Notes: generated by a model from the letters alone, not told the origin. Positions 1 through 7,437 are shown, counted from the stretch's first letter. The stretch is 15,394 bases of DNA from an uncultured Bacilli bacterium (GCA_934102215.1 CAKOSH010000013.1:1-15394), one strand, 5' to 3'. Translations and numbers: made by a program.

Positions 1-33
1 AAATAGTGTTTTTTATCAAAAATTATTTCAAAC

Positions 34-63
34 AAAAACCTCAGTTTTTAAAAACTGGGGTTT
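34..63 (-). terminator. Intrinsic terminator after frr
   Basis: Read on the minus strand, an inverted repeat (arms about 50-63 and 36-49, 14 nt each, one C/A mismatch) is followed directly by a T-rich run. It starts 21 nt past the frr stop, so it is the likely end of the frr transcript. A second inverted repeat (arms 79-87 and 93-101, 5-nt loop) lies over the frr stop codon but has no T-run. Confidence 0.6.
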
Positions 64-84
64 GTCTACAGTCTGAGGAACTTA

Positions 85-627
85 CTATATACTAGTAAGT
101 TCAGTTTCTTTTTCTTTGAATTTTTCATCAACTATTTTGTTATATTTATCTATCATTTCTTGTACTATATCTAAACACATATCTCTTTCATCTTCTGTAA
201 GTTCATCACTTTTTTTAATTTTATTGTTTTCATCTTGTCTTATATTTCTAAGAGCAACTTTTGCTTCTTCTGCCATTGTTGATGCTTGACGAACATAATT
301 TTTTCTTGTTTCACCTGTTAATTCTGGAACTGTAAGCATTATAACTTCCCCATTATTAGTAGGAGCAATTCCAAGATTTGCTTCATATATAGCTTTTTCA
401 ATATTTTTTAAAGATGATTTATCAAATGGTTTAATAGATAATACTCTTGCTTCTGGTATTGATATTGTAGCTAGTGATTGTATAGGAGTTGGTGCTCCAT
501 AATATTCAACCATAATACCATTTAATATATTAGGATTAGCTCTTCCTGCTCTAATAGTAGTATACCTACTTTCTAAAGTATCAATAACTTTACTCATCTT
601 ATTTTTAATTTCATTTTCGTCTATCAT
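85..627 (-). CDS. frr: Ribosome recycling factor
   Basis: Ribosome recycling factor acts with EF-G to split the post-termination 70S complex so that ribosomal subunits can be reused; it is essential and cytosolic. The 180 residues match the usual length of about 185. The N-terminal helix carries the family signature RAGRANP (about residues 26-32), followed by the VEYYGAPTPIQ...ISIPEARVL segment of the beta domain and the long C-terminal helices of the triple-helix bundle. The start is supported by a strong GGAGG about 6 nt upstream. A promoter (TTGATT, 18 nt, TATAAT) lies just upstream and a hairpin terminator just downstream, so it can be a single-gene unit. In most Bacillota frr follows pyrH; here the gene upstream is a HINT-tailed pilin, so the classical tsf-pyrH-frr order is broken on this side. 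Confidence 0.97.
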   Translation of the reverse strand: MIDENEIKNKMSKVIDTLESRYTTIRAGRANPNILNGIMVEYYGAPTPIQSLATISIPEARVLSIKPFDKSSLKNIEKAIYEANLGIAPTNNGEVIMLTVPELTGETRKNYVRQASTMAEEAKVALRNIRQDENNKIKKSDELTEDERDMCLDIVQEMIDKYNKIVDEKFKEKETELTSI

Positions 628-649
628 TTTTCCTCCGTAAACTAGTTAT

Positions 650-679
650 ATTATATCTTACTTACCATATAGAAATCAA
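650..679 (-). promoter_or_regulatory. Putative sigma-A promoter of frr
   Basis: The -35 element TTGATT (674-679) is separated by 18 nt from a perfect -10 TATAAT (650-655). It lies in the 67-nt gap between the pilin stop and the frr start and leaves a short leader with the GGAGG site. The same TTGATT/18/TATAAT arrangement precedes the pilin pair at 3122-3151. Confidence 0.6.
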
Positions 680-694
680 TAGTGGATTTTTGCT

Positions 695-1882
695 TTAATG
701 CATAGAACCAGCATTATGTACTAGCACTTGTATATCTGTTACAAAATAATTGCTATTTCCTTCAACTGTTAAATTATATGTTTTAATTGGTTCATCATAT
801 TTTTTATATTCTATATTTGTTATTTCTATCTTTTTTCCATTTATTGAAAGCATCATATCTCCACTTTTAACATCATAAGCACGAGTCCATCCTTTATCTA
901 TTATATATATTTGATGTCTTGGTGACATTTCAACAGTTTTATCTCCAACAGTCATTTTATATGTATCAATTGTTGAACTTTCAATTGTATCAATTACTTC
1001 TTTAAGTTCTAACTCATTAGTATCTAAATTATATGAATATACCTTTTCACCTATCTTTATATCTTCTATGTTTTTATAACCATTTTCTGTTTTAACTTTT
1101 GTTCCAGCAACAAAGCAATAGCTCTTCTCAAATTCTTTTTCACCTATTTTAAGATTATTTTCAGTATATGCTTCAACTTTATAAAAAACATTTAGTGGTA
1201 TATCGCCAAAATCATAATCGTCATAACTTAATTTGAAATTTTCACTCTTATTTGTTTGAACAAACTCATTAACTTTTACATATACATCACTGCTATTCTT
1301 CCTATACAATACATACCTAACTTTGTCAAATTCATCAGTTGTACTTGAAGAATCAATTGAAACAGTAACTGTTGAATAAGTAGATGGATAAGACGCTGAT
1401 GCACTAATCGCATAAGTTCTAGTTAACTTTGGTTCAACATCTAAACTAGTAAGCACATTATTACATGTAATATCTCTAACACTACTTTCTGTCATATTAT
1501 CATTTGTGACATCATTAAGCATAACATTATCACCAACTATTTTTGTTACATACCCACTACTATTCCATACAACAAATTTAATAGTTTTTCCTGTACTATC
1601 TTTTTCAATGTAATAATAAGTATCTCCTATATCCATATCAAGTGGATTCTTACTATCTGTTTCACTCTTACAATAAATATTTCCTTCATTTGAATTATGC
1701 ATATTATCACTTATATATTTACTAGCACTTTCTTTAAAAATATTTTTTGCTTCTGTTAAGAAAGTATCTTTCTTTGCTTTATTAAACATTCCTAAAACGT
1801 TTGGTACAGCAACAAGCACTAATAACGCAAGTATAGCAATAACAGCAAGTAACTCAACTAATGTAAATCCTTTTTTATTCAT
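695..1882 (-). CDS. Type IV pilin-like protein with C-terminal HINT domain (second of pair)
   Basis: This looks like a secreted, filament-type or pseudopilin protein with a self-processing tail. Residues 1-35 are a class III (prepilin peptidase) signal: KKG^FTLVE, with cleavage expected after G5, E5 of the mature protein, and a hydrophobic helix to about residue 30. An ectodomain with a likely Cys71-Cys140 pair follows. Residues 155-250 are beta-rich and resemble an Ig/FN3-type fold (inferred). Residues 256-390 are a HINT module: Cys1 in CFVAGTKV, block-B His323 in SPRHQIY, GWTRA, YFVTDIQVLVHN, and terminal His389-Asn390. Only AGSMH follows. The +1 residue is Ala, not Cys/Ser/Thr, so full protein splicing is unlikely and cleavage or transfer more likely. 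The ribosome binding site AGAAAGGA supports the start. The gene lies 15 nt after its paralogue, in one operon. No pilus assembly genes are in the window. Confidence 0.85.
   Translation of the reverse strand: MNKKGFTLVELLAVIAILALLVLVAVPNVLGMFNKAKKDTFLTEAKNIFKESASKYISDNMHNSNEGNIYCKSETDSKNPLDMDIGDTYYYIEKDSTGKTIKFVVWNSSGYVTKIVGDNVMLNDVTNDNMTESSVRDITCNNVLTSLDVEPKLTRTYAISASASYPSTYSTVTVSIDSSSTTDEFDKVRYVLYRKNSSDVYVKVNEFVQTNKSENFKLSYDDYDFGDIPLNVFYKVEAYTENNLKIGEKEFEKSYCFVAGTKVKTENGYKNIEDIKIGEKVYSYNLDTNELELKEVIDTIESSTIDTYKMTVGDKTVEMSPRHQIYIIDKGWTRAYDVKSGDMMLSINGKKIEITNIEYKKYDEPIKTYNLTVEGNSNYFVTDIQVLVHNAGSMH
1400..1882 (-). repeat. Near-identical 483-bp direct repeat, copy 1
   Basis: This segment encodes pilin residues 1-161. 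It matches 2609-3091 with only four amino-acid differences (residues 3, 31, 54, 136) and few silent changes. The similarity drops sharply after residue 161, marking the edge of a recent duplication or gene-conversion tract. Confidence 0.85.
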
Positions 1883-1897
1883 AATATTATGTCCTTT

Positions 1898-3091
1898 CTA
1901 CCATACTCTAGATGGTGTAACATTATGTACTAACACCTGAATATCAGTTACAAAATAATTACTGTTATCTTCAACTGCCAAATTATAAGTATTAATTGGC
2001 TCATCATATTTAATATGCTCAATATTAGTAATTTTAACTTTATCTCCACTCGCAGATAACATCATATCACCAATTTTTATATTATAAGCACGAGTCCATC
2101 CTTTATCTACAATATATACTTGATGTTTTGATGTCATTTCAACTGTTTTTCCACCAATTGTCAATTTATATGTATCTTTTGCTGAACTATGTATTAATTC
2201 AAGTACTTCTTTAAGTTCTATTTCATTATTATCTAAATTAAATGAATAAACCTTTTCTCCTATTTTTATATCTTCAATGTTTTTAAAACCATTTTCTGTT
2301 TTAACCTTTGTTCCTGCAACAAAACAATAGAACAAATGTGCGAATTCTTTTTCACCTATCTTAAGATTATTTTCAGTATATGCTTCAACTTTATAATACA
2401 TATCTTTACTATCACTAAATGATTCATCATAATAATTTAAAATAAAATTATTAGATTTATTTGTTAAAACAATTTCATGTATCTTTACATATTCAGTATT
2501 ATTCTTTTTATAAATGATGTATTTAACTTTATTAAATTCATCAGTTGTACTTGATGAAGCAATACTTATAGTTAACTTGCCTTTATTAGAAGTTTCTGCT
2601 GAAGCATTAGCACTAATTGCATAAGTTCTAGTTAACTTTGGTTCAACATCTAAACTAGTAAGCACATTGTTACATGTAATATCTTTAACACTACTTTCTG
2701 TCATATTATCATTTGTGACATCATTAAGCATAACATTATCACCAACTATTTTTGTTACATACCCACTACTATTCCATACAACAAATTTAATAGTTTTTCC
2801 TGTACTATCTTTTTCAATGTAATAATAAGTATCCCCTATATCCATATCAAGTGGATTCTTACTATCTGTTTCACTTTTACAATAAATATTTCCTTCATTT
2901 GAATTATGCATATTATCACTTATATATTTATTAGCGCTTTCTTTAAAAATATTTTTTGCTTCTGTTAAGAAAGTATCTTTCTTTGCTTTATTAAACATAC
3001 TTAAAACATTTGGTACAGCAACAAGCACTAATAACGCAAGTATAGCTATTACTGCAAGTAGTTCAACTAATGTAAAACCTTTTCTATTCAT
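1898..3091 (-). CDS. Type IV pilin-like protein with C-terminal HINT domain (first of pair)
   Basis: This is the paralogue of the downstream gene with the same plan: prepilin signal RKG^FTLVE with a hydrophobic helix, an ectodomain with Cys71 and Cys140, a beta-rich Ig-like stretch (about 165-250), and a HINT module from Cys256 to His389-Asn390. The HINT keeps CFVAGTKVKTENG, block-B His323 (now TSKHQVY), GWTRA and VTDIQVLVHN. The tail after Asn390 is VTPSRVW, so +1 is Val. Residues 1-161 are almost identical to the paralogue, the Ig-like part is strongly changed, and HINT is intermediate. The start has a good site (GAGAGAGG). A promoter at 3122-3151 probably drives both genes. The HINT assignment rests on the family motifs; whether it cleaves, and what the pilin-like part builds, cannot be read from the DNA. 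Confidence 0.85.
   Translation of the reverse strand: MNRKGFTLVELLAVIAILALLVLVAVPNVLSMFNKAKKDTFLTEAKNIFKESANKYISDNMHNSNEGNIYCKSETDSKNPLDMDIGDTYYYIEKDSTGKTIKFVVWNSSGYVTKIVGDNVMLNDVTNDNMTESSVKDITCNNVLTSLDVEPKLTRTYAISANASAETSNKGKLTISIASSSTTDEFNKVKYIIYKKNNTEYVKIHEIVLTNKSNNFILNYYDESFSDSKDMYYKVEAYTENNLKIGEKEFAHLFYCFVAGTKVKTENGFKNIEDIKIGEKVYSFNLDNNEIELKEVLELIHSSAKDTYKLTIGGKTVEMTSKHQVYIVDKGWTRAYNIKIGDMMLSASGDKVKITNIEHIKYDEPINTYNLAVEDNSNYFVTDIQVLVHNVTPSRVW
2609..3091 (-). repeat. Near-identical 483-bp direct repeat, copy 2
   Basis: This is the partner of 1400-1882 and encodes residues 1-161 of the first pilin gene. Whole stretches, for example the codons around residues 60-150, are the same apart from isolated base changes. 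Confidence 0.85.
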
Positions 3092-3121
3092 ATAAAACCT
3101 CTCTCTATTTTTACTATTACA

Positions 3122-3151
3122 ATTATATAATTATTTGCATACTAAAATCAA
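3122..3151 (-). promoter_or_regulatory. Putative promoter of the pilin-HINT operon
   Basis: TTGATT (3146-3151) and TATAAT (3122-3127) are separated by 18 nt, the same arrangement as at frr. The -35 box overlaps the stop codon of the upstream sulfatase gene (3148-3150). Confidence 0.6.
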
Positions 3152-4947
3152 TCATTAAATAAATAATTATAATAATCATTTTCAAGCATTAATCTTGATA
3201 TTCTATATTTCATATATACTTCATTTTTTAAAATATCAATATCTTTATTACTTATATTACCATAAATACTATCTTTCATATTAGAATATTTATAATTTTT
3301 AGTAACAATATTTCTATTACCAAAAACAACTATTCCATCATTATTAGATAAAATATCTCGTCCCATAAATAGTCTTGAATCAAAATCAAAACCATATAAA
3401 TTTAACATAGTAGGAAGTATATCTATATTAGATTTATATTTATAGAATTCATCATTTCTATCTCCATTTGATAATTCATTCATTTCATCAATAGATAGTC
3501 CATATGGAACATGATCTGGTACTAATACTATAACAGTATCATCAAGTTTATTACTTTCTTTTAATCTACTAAATAATAATCCTATCATATTATCAAGTTC
3601 TATTTGTGTTGATAGATAATATTTAACATTATCACTATAATCATATTTATCTAACCTATCAAGATTCTTTATAGACATTTTATTATCTTTATTATATGGA
3701 GCGTGTCCTGATATTGTTAAATAATATGTAAAGAATTTATCTTCATTGATATATTCATCTATACTTGACTTAACTAAATCATAATCACTTCTTGTATCAT
3801 CCATATTAAGTCCATTACCTATACCTTTATATATATTAAATCCCATATTAGGATAATATTTATCTCTTTCATAATAATCATATTTATAATTATGATAACT
3901 AAATGTTTTATAACCATCTTTATCAAACATATGAGCAAGTGAATATGGTATATAATTTTTATTTGAATTAACTAAACTATGACTAGCATCAGATGGAAAT
4001 AATGAAATATCTGTTAAATATTGTCCATCAGCAGTACTAACAGGAAATAATGGATTATAAAAGTTATCAAATGTATATCCTTCATTAAATAATTTATATA
4101 AGTTAGGAGTTATATCTTTTTTAACAACCATATAATTAAAAGATTCAGCAAGTATAAATATAAGATTTTTATCTTTAAGTAAACCTGTATATATATTCTT
4201 TTCACTAGGAATACTATTTTTAATATAATTATTTATCTCATTTATTTCTTCATTATCACTATCTTTAAAATCAATATCTAAAACATTATATTTATTATTA
4301 CTATATGTATCATTATTAATATTTATATTAATACCTTTTTCTTTAAAATTAAATATTGTTCTTTGTATATTTAATCTTATACTAGTTAATAATCCAAAAC
4401 TATTTAAGTTCTTAACTGGAAAATCTATATCAAAATATAATTTACTATATGAATATATATTATTACTATTTATATTAAATGATAATAAAATAAATATATG
4501 TAAAATAATACAAATGATTAATATTATATAATTAAACTTTTTATCATTAAACTTAACTTTCTTAGTAAAAATAATAACTATTATAAATGGAATAAATAAT
4601 AATATTATATTAAATATATTTTTATATACTATACTCCATATATTACTATAAAAATATAAAACTTTAAATGATTTAATAAATACATCAAAAGTAATAAACA
4701 TTGAATAATTGATATAGTAAATATAATTATTTAGAAATAATATAAGAATAAGTGTATATATAAAATATAATATTTTCTTATTATTAAAAAGATTACATAA
4801 AAAGTATATTAGTAATGAATAAATTAAACTAAATAATATAGTATATATTGTTATATTTTTATAAGTCAAAAATGAAAATATTAATTCCATAAATAATATA
4901 TACACAAATATAGTTAAAAACATTTTATAATTAATATACTTTTTCAT
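3148..4947 (-). CDS. LtaS-like membrane sulfatase/phosphoglycerol transferase
   Basis: This is a membrane enzyme of the alkaline phosphatase/sulfatase superfamily, in the layout of lipoteichoic acid synthases, which move glycerol phosphate from phosphatidylglycerol to a glycolipid or other acceptor outside the membrane. Five hydrophobic segments fill residues 9-29, 33-50, 57-78, 110-128 and 137-157. The catalytic ectodomain starts near 260: NLIFILAESF with metal ligand Glu268, nucleophile Thr305 in STADGQ, GHAP (His415) and the metal pair Asp478-His479 in PDHVPYG. These correspond to the Glu, Thr, Asp and His of LtaS. It has 599 residues; LtaS proteins are usually around 640. The exact acceptor is unknown, and a teichoic-acid-like or membrane-glycolipid modifying role is inferred. 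There is no clear Shine-Dalgarno site before the ATG, but TAAAAT lies 7 nt upstream, suggesting a leaderless message. It follows the M23 gene after a terminator. Confidence 0.85.
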   Translation of the reverse strand: MKKYINYKMFLTIFVYILFMELIFSFLTYKNITIYTILFSLIYSLLIYFLCNLFNNKKILYFIYTLILILFLNNYIYYINYSMFITFDVFIKSFKVLYFYSNIWSIVYKNIFNIILLFIPFIIVIIFTKKVKFNDKKFNYIILIICIILHIFILLSFNINSNNIYSYSKLYFDIDFPVKNLNSFGLLTSIRLNIQRTIFNFKEKGINININNDTYSNNKYNVLDIDFKDSDNEEINEINNYIKNSIPSEKNIYTGLLKDKNLIFILAESFNYMVVKKDITPNLYKLFNEGYTFDNFYNPLFPVSTADGQYLTDISLFPSDASHSLVNSNKNYIPYSLAHMFDKDGYKTFSYHNYKYDYYERDKYYPNMGFNIYKGIGNGLNMDDTRSDYDLVKSSIDEYINEDKFFTYYLTISGHAPYNKDNKMSIKNLDRLDKYDYSDNVKYYLSTQIELDNMIGLLFSRLKESNKLDDTVIVLVPDHVPYGLSIDEMNELSNGDRNDEFYKYKSNIDILPTMLNLYGFDFDSRLFMGRDILSNNDGIVVFGNRNIVTKNYKYSNMKDSIYGNISNKDIDILKNEVYMKYRISRLMLENDYYNYLFND

Positions 4948-4954
4948 ATAAATA

Positions 4955-4983
4955 ATTTTATCAAATTAGAAAAGAAAAGTTAA
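4955..4983 (-). promoter_or_regulatory. Possible promoter for the LtaS-like gene (leaderless)
   Basis: TTAACT (4978-4983) and TAAAAT (4955-4960) are 17 nt apart. The -10 ends 7 nt before the ATG, so transcription would begin at or next to the start codon. The -35 overlaps the upstream terminator stem. In such AT-rich DNA this can be chance. Confidence 0.35.
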
Positions 4984-5003
4984 TCTTTTATGATCAACTT
5001 TTC
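4969..5003 (-). terminator. Intrinsic terminator overlapping the end of the M23 gene
   Basis: On the minus strand, arms 4992-5003 and 4974-4985 pair over 12 positions (one G-U) around a 6-nt loop and are followed by TTTTC. The stem includes the last codons and the stop of the M23 gene, so the end of the coding sequence doubles as terminator. Confidence 0.65.
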
Positions 5004-5582
5004 GTTTTCATTAAGTTTAATTTTATAAATTCCAGTTTTAGGACAAATATATTCAAAAACAGTATTATCTACTTCAAGTGTTACTTTATTTTCAGTTTCA
5101 TCCATATTAGAATTTACCTCACTTTCCTCTTTTTTAGGTTTATATTTCTTAAGTGTATTAGTTCCAACTACGTGTTTATCTGTGTAATATGTATAGTTAA
5201 ATGGATTAACACGTTTTTTATCAATATATACTTCATAGTGACAGTGTACTCCAAAGGAATAACCAGTGTTTCCCATGATACCAATAGTTTGTCCTTGCTT
5301 TACTTTATCACCTACTTTTACAGTAGCACTATTATATTTAAGATGAGCCATTAATGTATATACACCATTACCATGATTTATTTTTATATAGTTTCCATAT
5401 GTTACATTTTTAGTTTTACCTACTACATTATTTTTAACATATGTAACTACTCCATCTGCAGGTGCAATTATTTTATGATTTGGCCCTCCATGTTTTTTAT
5501 CCCATCCAAGGTCTATTGCTTTATGAGTTGATTTAAATCCTTGAGTAACACCAACATAATAACAAGGAAATATTAATTTCAT
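4980..5582 (-). CDS. M23-family peptidoglycan endopeptidase, endolysin-like
   Basis: This is a zinc metallopeptidase of the lysostaphin/LytM type (M23), cutting peptide cross-bridges in peptidoglycan. Zinc ligands are visible in THKAID (His20, Asp24) and GVHCHYE (His115 of His113-x-His115), with His80 in LMAHL as the usual third conserved His. The catalytic domain fills residues 10-135. A charged linker (PKKEESEVNSNMDETE) and a small C-terminal beta-rich piece of about 45 residues follow. There is no signal peptide or membrane anchor, as in phage endolysins and unlike most chromosomal LytM proteins. The start codon overlaps the stop of the holin-like gene by one base (TAATG), and AGAGGGA upstream supports it, so the two are translationally coupled. 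Together they look like a lysis cassette, although no other phage genes are near. A dedicated terminator ends the unit. Confidence 0.85.
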   Translation of the reverse strand: MKLIFPCYYVGVTQGFKSTHKAIDLGWDKKHGGPNHKIIAPADGVVTYVKNNVVGKTKNVTYGNYIKINHGNGVYTLMAHLKYNSATVKVGDKVKQGQTIGIMGNTGYSFGVHCHYEVYIDKKRVNPFNYTYYTDKHVVGTNTLKKYKPKKEESEVNSNMDETENKVTLEVDNTVFEYICPKTGIYKIKLNENEKLIIKD

Positions 5583-5902
5583 TATTCCCTCTGTATTTCA
5601 GTTACACTATTGATTGAAGAATAAGATTTAAATAGTTTATCTTCAAATACTTTGTATAATGAGTCAGCACCAAGAAAACTAAATAATCCTACCCAAGCTG
5701 CATTAATAATATCATAATTTGTAAATGACAAAGTAAATACTATACCAAATAACATAGATATTAAAAACGATATATATATTAAACAAGAACTACACTTAAC
5801 AAATGATACAGATTTGAATTTCTGTACGAATGCTGTAGATAAAACACTAGAAACAGAACCTATAATAAGTAAAGATTTAATTAATTCAATATTCATATTC
5901 AC
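5582..5902 (-). CDS. Small holin-like membrane protein
   Basis: This is a 106-residue protein with a hydrophobic N-terminal segment (about 5-26), two close hydrophobic segments (about 38-62) and an amphipathic AAWVGLFSFLGADSLYKVFEDKLF segment, then a short polar tail. The last pattern (Gly-rich helix followed by LY-K-x-x-x-D/E-K) resembles small phage-encoded proteins that sit beside endolysins in Bacillota, so a holin-like role, letting the signal-less M23 enzyme reach the wall, is inferred from context. The likely start is GTG at 5902, preceded by GGGTGA six bases upstream; an ATG at 5896 is the alternative. Its stop shares one base with the M23 start. A TATAAT at 5920-5925 is placed to serve this pair. 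The function is not proven by any catalytic motif. Confidence 0.6.
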   Translation of the reverse strand: MNMNIELIKSLLIIGSVSSVLSTAFVQKFKSVSFVKCSSCLIYISFLISMLFGIVFTLSFTNYDIINAAWVGLFSFLGADSLYKVFEDKLFKSYSSINSVTEIQRE

Positions 5903-5919
5903 ACTTCTTCACCCACTAT

Positions 5920-5925
5920 ATTATA
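5920..5925 (-). promoter_or_regulatory. Putative -10 box of the holin-like/M23 unit
   Basis: A perfect TATAAT lies about 18 nt upstream of the GTG start, in the 62-nt gap after the XRE gene. No convincing -35 is seen at 17-18 nt spacing, so this is a partial promoter call. Confidence 0.4.
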
Positions 5926-5964
5926 AGCAAGTATCAAAATATTGAATATTTAATTAACACAGTT

Positions 5965-7374
5965 TTAGTCAATTATGAATTCAGCAGTTATATAATATTT
6001 CTTACATTCTTCATTACAAGGATCGTCTCTTCTAATTACATCTTTTACAATTCTATACTTACCTTTATTAAGAAGTCCATATCCATATGTATAATCAATA
6101 TCAAAAGTTAATTTACCATTTTTATCTGGATAATATGCCATAGAATTAAACACAAGTTCACTTTTTGGTGATAAATAATACCATTTACCATTTCTTTCAT
6201 AATCTATTCTATAACTACTTCCATATATATATTCATTTTTACTATGATCAGTTATGACTACTGTAAGACTACCATTCTTAACATTTATTGCTTTCATATC
6301 TACATCACTAAGTGTTTCAATATCACTTTTACCTATATCTTCATTAATGTATATTTCATTATTGATTTGTTCATTCTTTTTTCTATTTGTTTCATGTATT
6401 TCTAGTAAAACTGCATACTTAAATATATTTTCTATTGTATCATCAAACTCTTCATATGCCATAAATGTAAATTCATATGTTTTACCTGGTATTAAAGTAT
6501 ATGTACTATTTATACTTGCATTCCCTACACTACCATTATTTTGTTCAAGCTTAACATAATAAAATTCATTATCTTCTTTATTAATAGTAGAAGATAATAT
6601 CTTATATGTTCTAGTGAAATTCACATTATTACTTTTATCATGTCCACAATATTCACCATCTAATTTATTAACCATTTCATCATTACCAATATAAATATCT
6701 TTATTACCATTTATTGTATTACAAAATATTACTGTATAACTACCTTTTTTATATATAGATGTTCCACCATCATAAAGCATAAGTTTAGTTAAATTTTCAC
6801 GTGATAATTCTGTATCTAAATAACTCTTAAATTTATCAAAAGTAGTTTGTTTCTTTTTAATAGATTCTTTTACTGAATAACAATTATCATCTTTATCACA
6901 AAACATTGCATTATCTATTCCATAATAATATATATTTCTATTTTTATATCTAAATGCTTTATTTAATTCTTTTACATCACTATTATTTATAGTAAAGTAT
7001 TCTATATCAATTTTATGATAAATATTTTTAAATAATATAAATAATATTATAAGAAGTAATATGCATAATGAATATATTATAATTTTCATTTTCTTTTTAT
7101 TATTTTTATTATTATTAAGTGTATCAATTACATTTTCTTCTGTTCTCTTTAGAATATCTTTATCTATTGTTTCTCCATTCATAAGTTCACTTAGTGATAT
7201 ATCAAATATTTCACATATAGATTTAAAAAGAGAAACATCAGGTAATCTTCTTCCATTCTCCCAATGTGAAACTGCTCTATCTGTAACATTAAGTTTAGAT
7301 GCAAGTTCTGCTTGAGTCATATTTTTTTCTTTTCTCTTTTTAGCAATGAATTTACCTATTTTCTCTTGATTCAT
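5965..7374 (-). CDS. Membrane-anchored XRE-type regulator with extracytoplasmic Ig-like domain
   Basis: This is a one-component transmembrane regulator candidate. Residues 4-63 form a Cro/C1-type helix-turn-helix (IGKFIAKKRKEKNMTQAELASKLNV..AVSHWENGRRLPD). A polar linker leads to one transmembrane helix at about 97-116, which places the remaining 350 residues outside the cell. The last 115 or so residues (NGSLTVVITDHSKNEYIYG ... GKYRIVKDV ... YYITAEFIID) resemble an Ig-like family (Big_14-type as I recall it) common in Bacillota lipoproteins and regulators. Two Cys (PCNEECKK) could form a disulfide. Such proteins may sense envelope state and act on nearby genes; the holin-like/M23 unit 62 nt downstream is the obvious candidate, but this is inferred. 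A strong site (AGAGGTGA, 3 nt from ATG) sets the start, and that site lies in one arm of an inverted repeat. Confidence 0.8.
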   Translation of the reverse strand: MNQEKIGKFIAKKRKEKNMTQAELASKLNVTDRAVSHWENGRRLPDVSLFKSICEIFDISLSELMNGETIDKDILKRTEENVIDTLNNNKNNKKKMKIIIYSLCILLLIILFILFKNIYHKIDIEYFTINNSDVKELNKAFRYKNRNIYYYGIDNAMFCDKDDNCYSVKESIKKKQTTFDKFKSYLDTELSRENLTKLMLYDGGTSIYKKGSYTVIFCNTINGNKDIYIGNDEMVNKLDGEYCGHDKSNNVNFTRTYKILSSTINKEDNEFYYVKLEQNNGSVGNASINSTYTLIPGKTYEFTFMAYEEFDDTIENIFKYAVLLEIHETNRKKNEQINNEIYINEDIGKSDIETLSDVDMKAINVKNGSLTVVITDHSKNEYIYGSSYRIDYERNGKWYYLSPKSELVFNSMAYYPDKNGKLTFDIDYTYGYGLLNKGKYRIVKDVIRRDDPCNEECKKYYITAEFIID

Positions 7375-7381
7375 GTGTCAC

Positions 7382-7436
7382 CTCTACTAAAATAATAATA
7401 TAAATATTGTATTTTGTATACACACACTTAGTAGAG
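7382..7436 (-). promoter_or_regulatory. Inverted repeat covering the XRE ribosome binding site
   Basis: Perfect 9-bp arms CTCTACTAA (7382-7390) and TTAGTAGAG (7428-7436) flank 37 nt of AT-rich DNA. On the minus-strand RNA the proximal arm contains the AGAG of the XRE Shine-Dalgarno sequence, so pairing would mask it. It may instead be a split operator. No T-run follows, so it is not a standard terminator. Confidence 0.45.
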
Positions 7437-7437
7437 T

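Noticed and set aside
695..3091. HINT modules as true inteins or as pre-toxin modules
   Set aside because: There is no homing endonuclease insert, no Cys/Ser/Thr at +1, no extein to rejoin (5-7 residues) and no toxin domain after HINT.
5172..5354. Plus-strand open frame of 60 codons within the M23 gene
   Set aside because: It is a shadow of an M23 coding sequence with intact catalytic motifs. The same reasoning removes the plus-strand frames at 6254-6559, 7061-7315, 8347-8532, 9081-9401, 11511-11804, 14063-14323 and 14907-15212.
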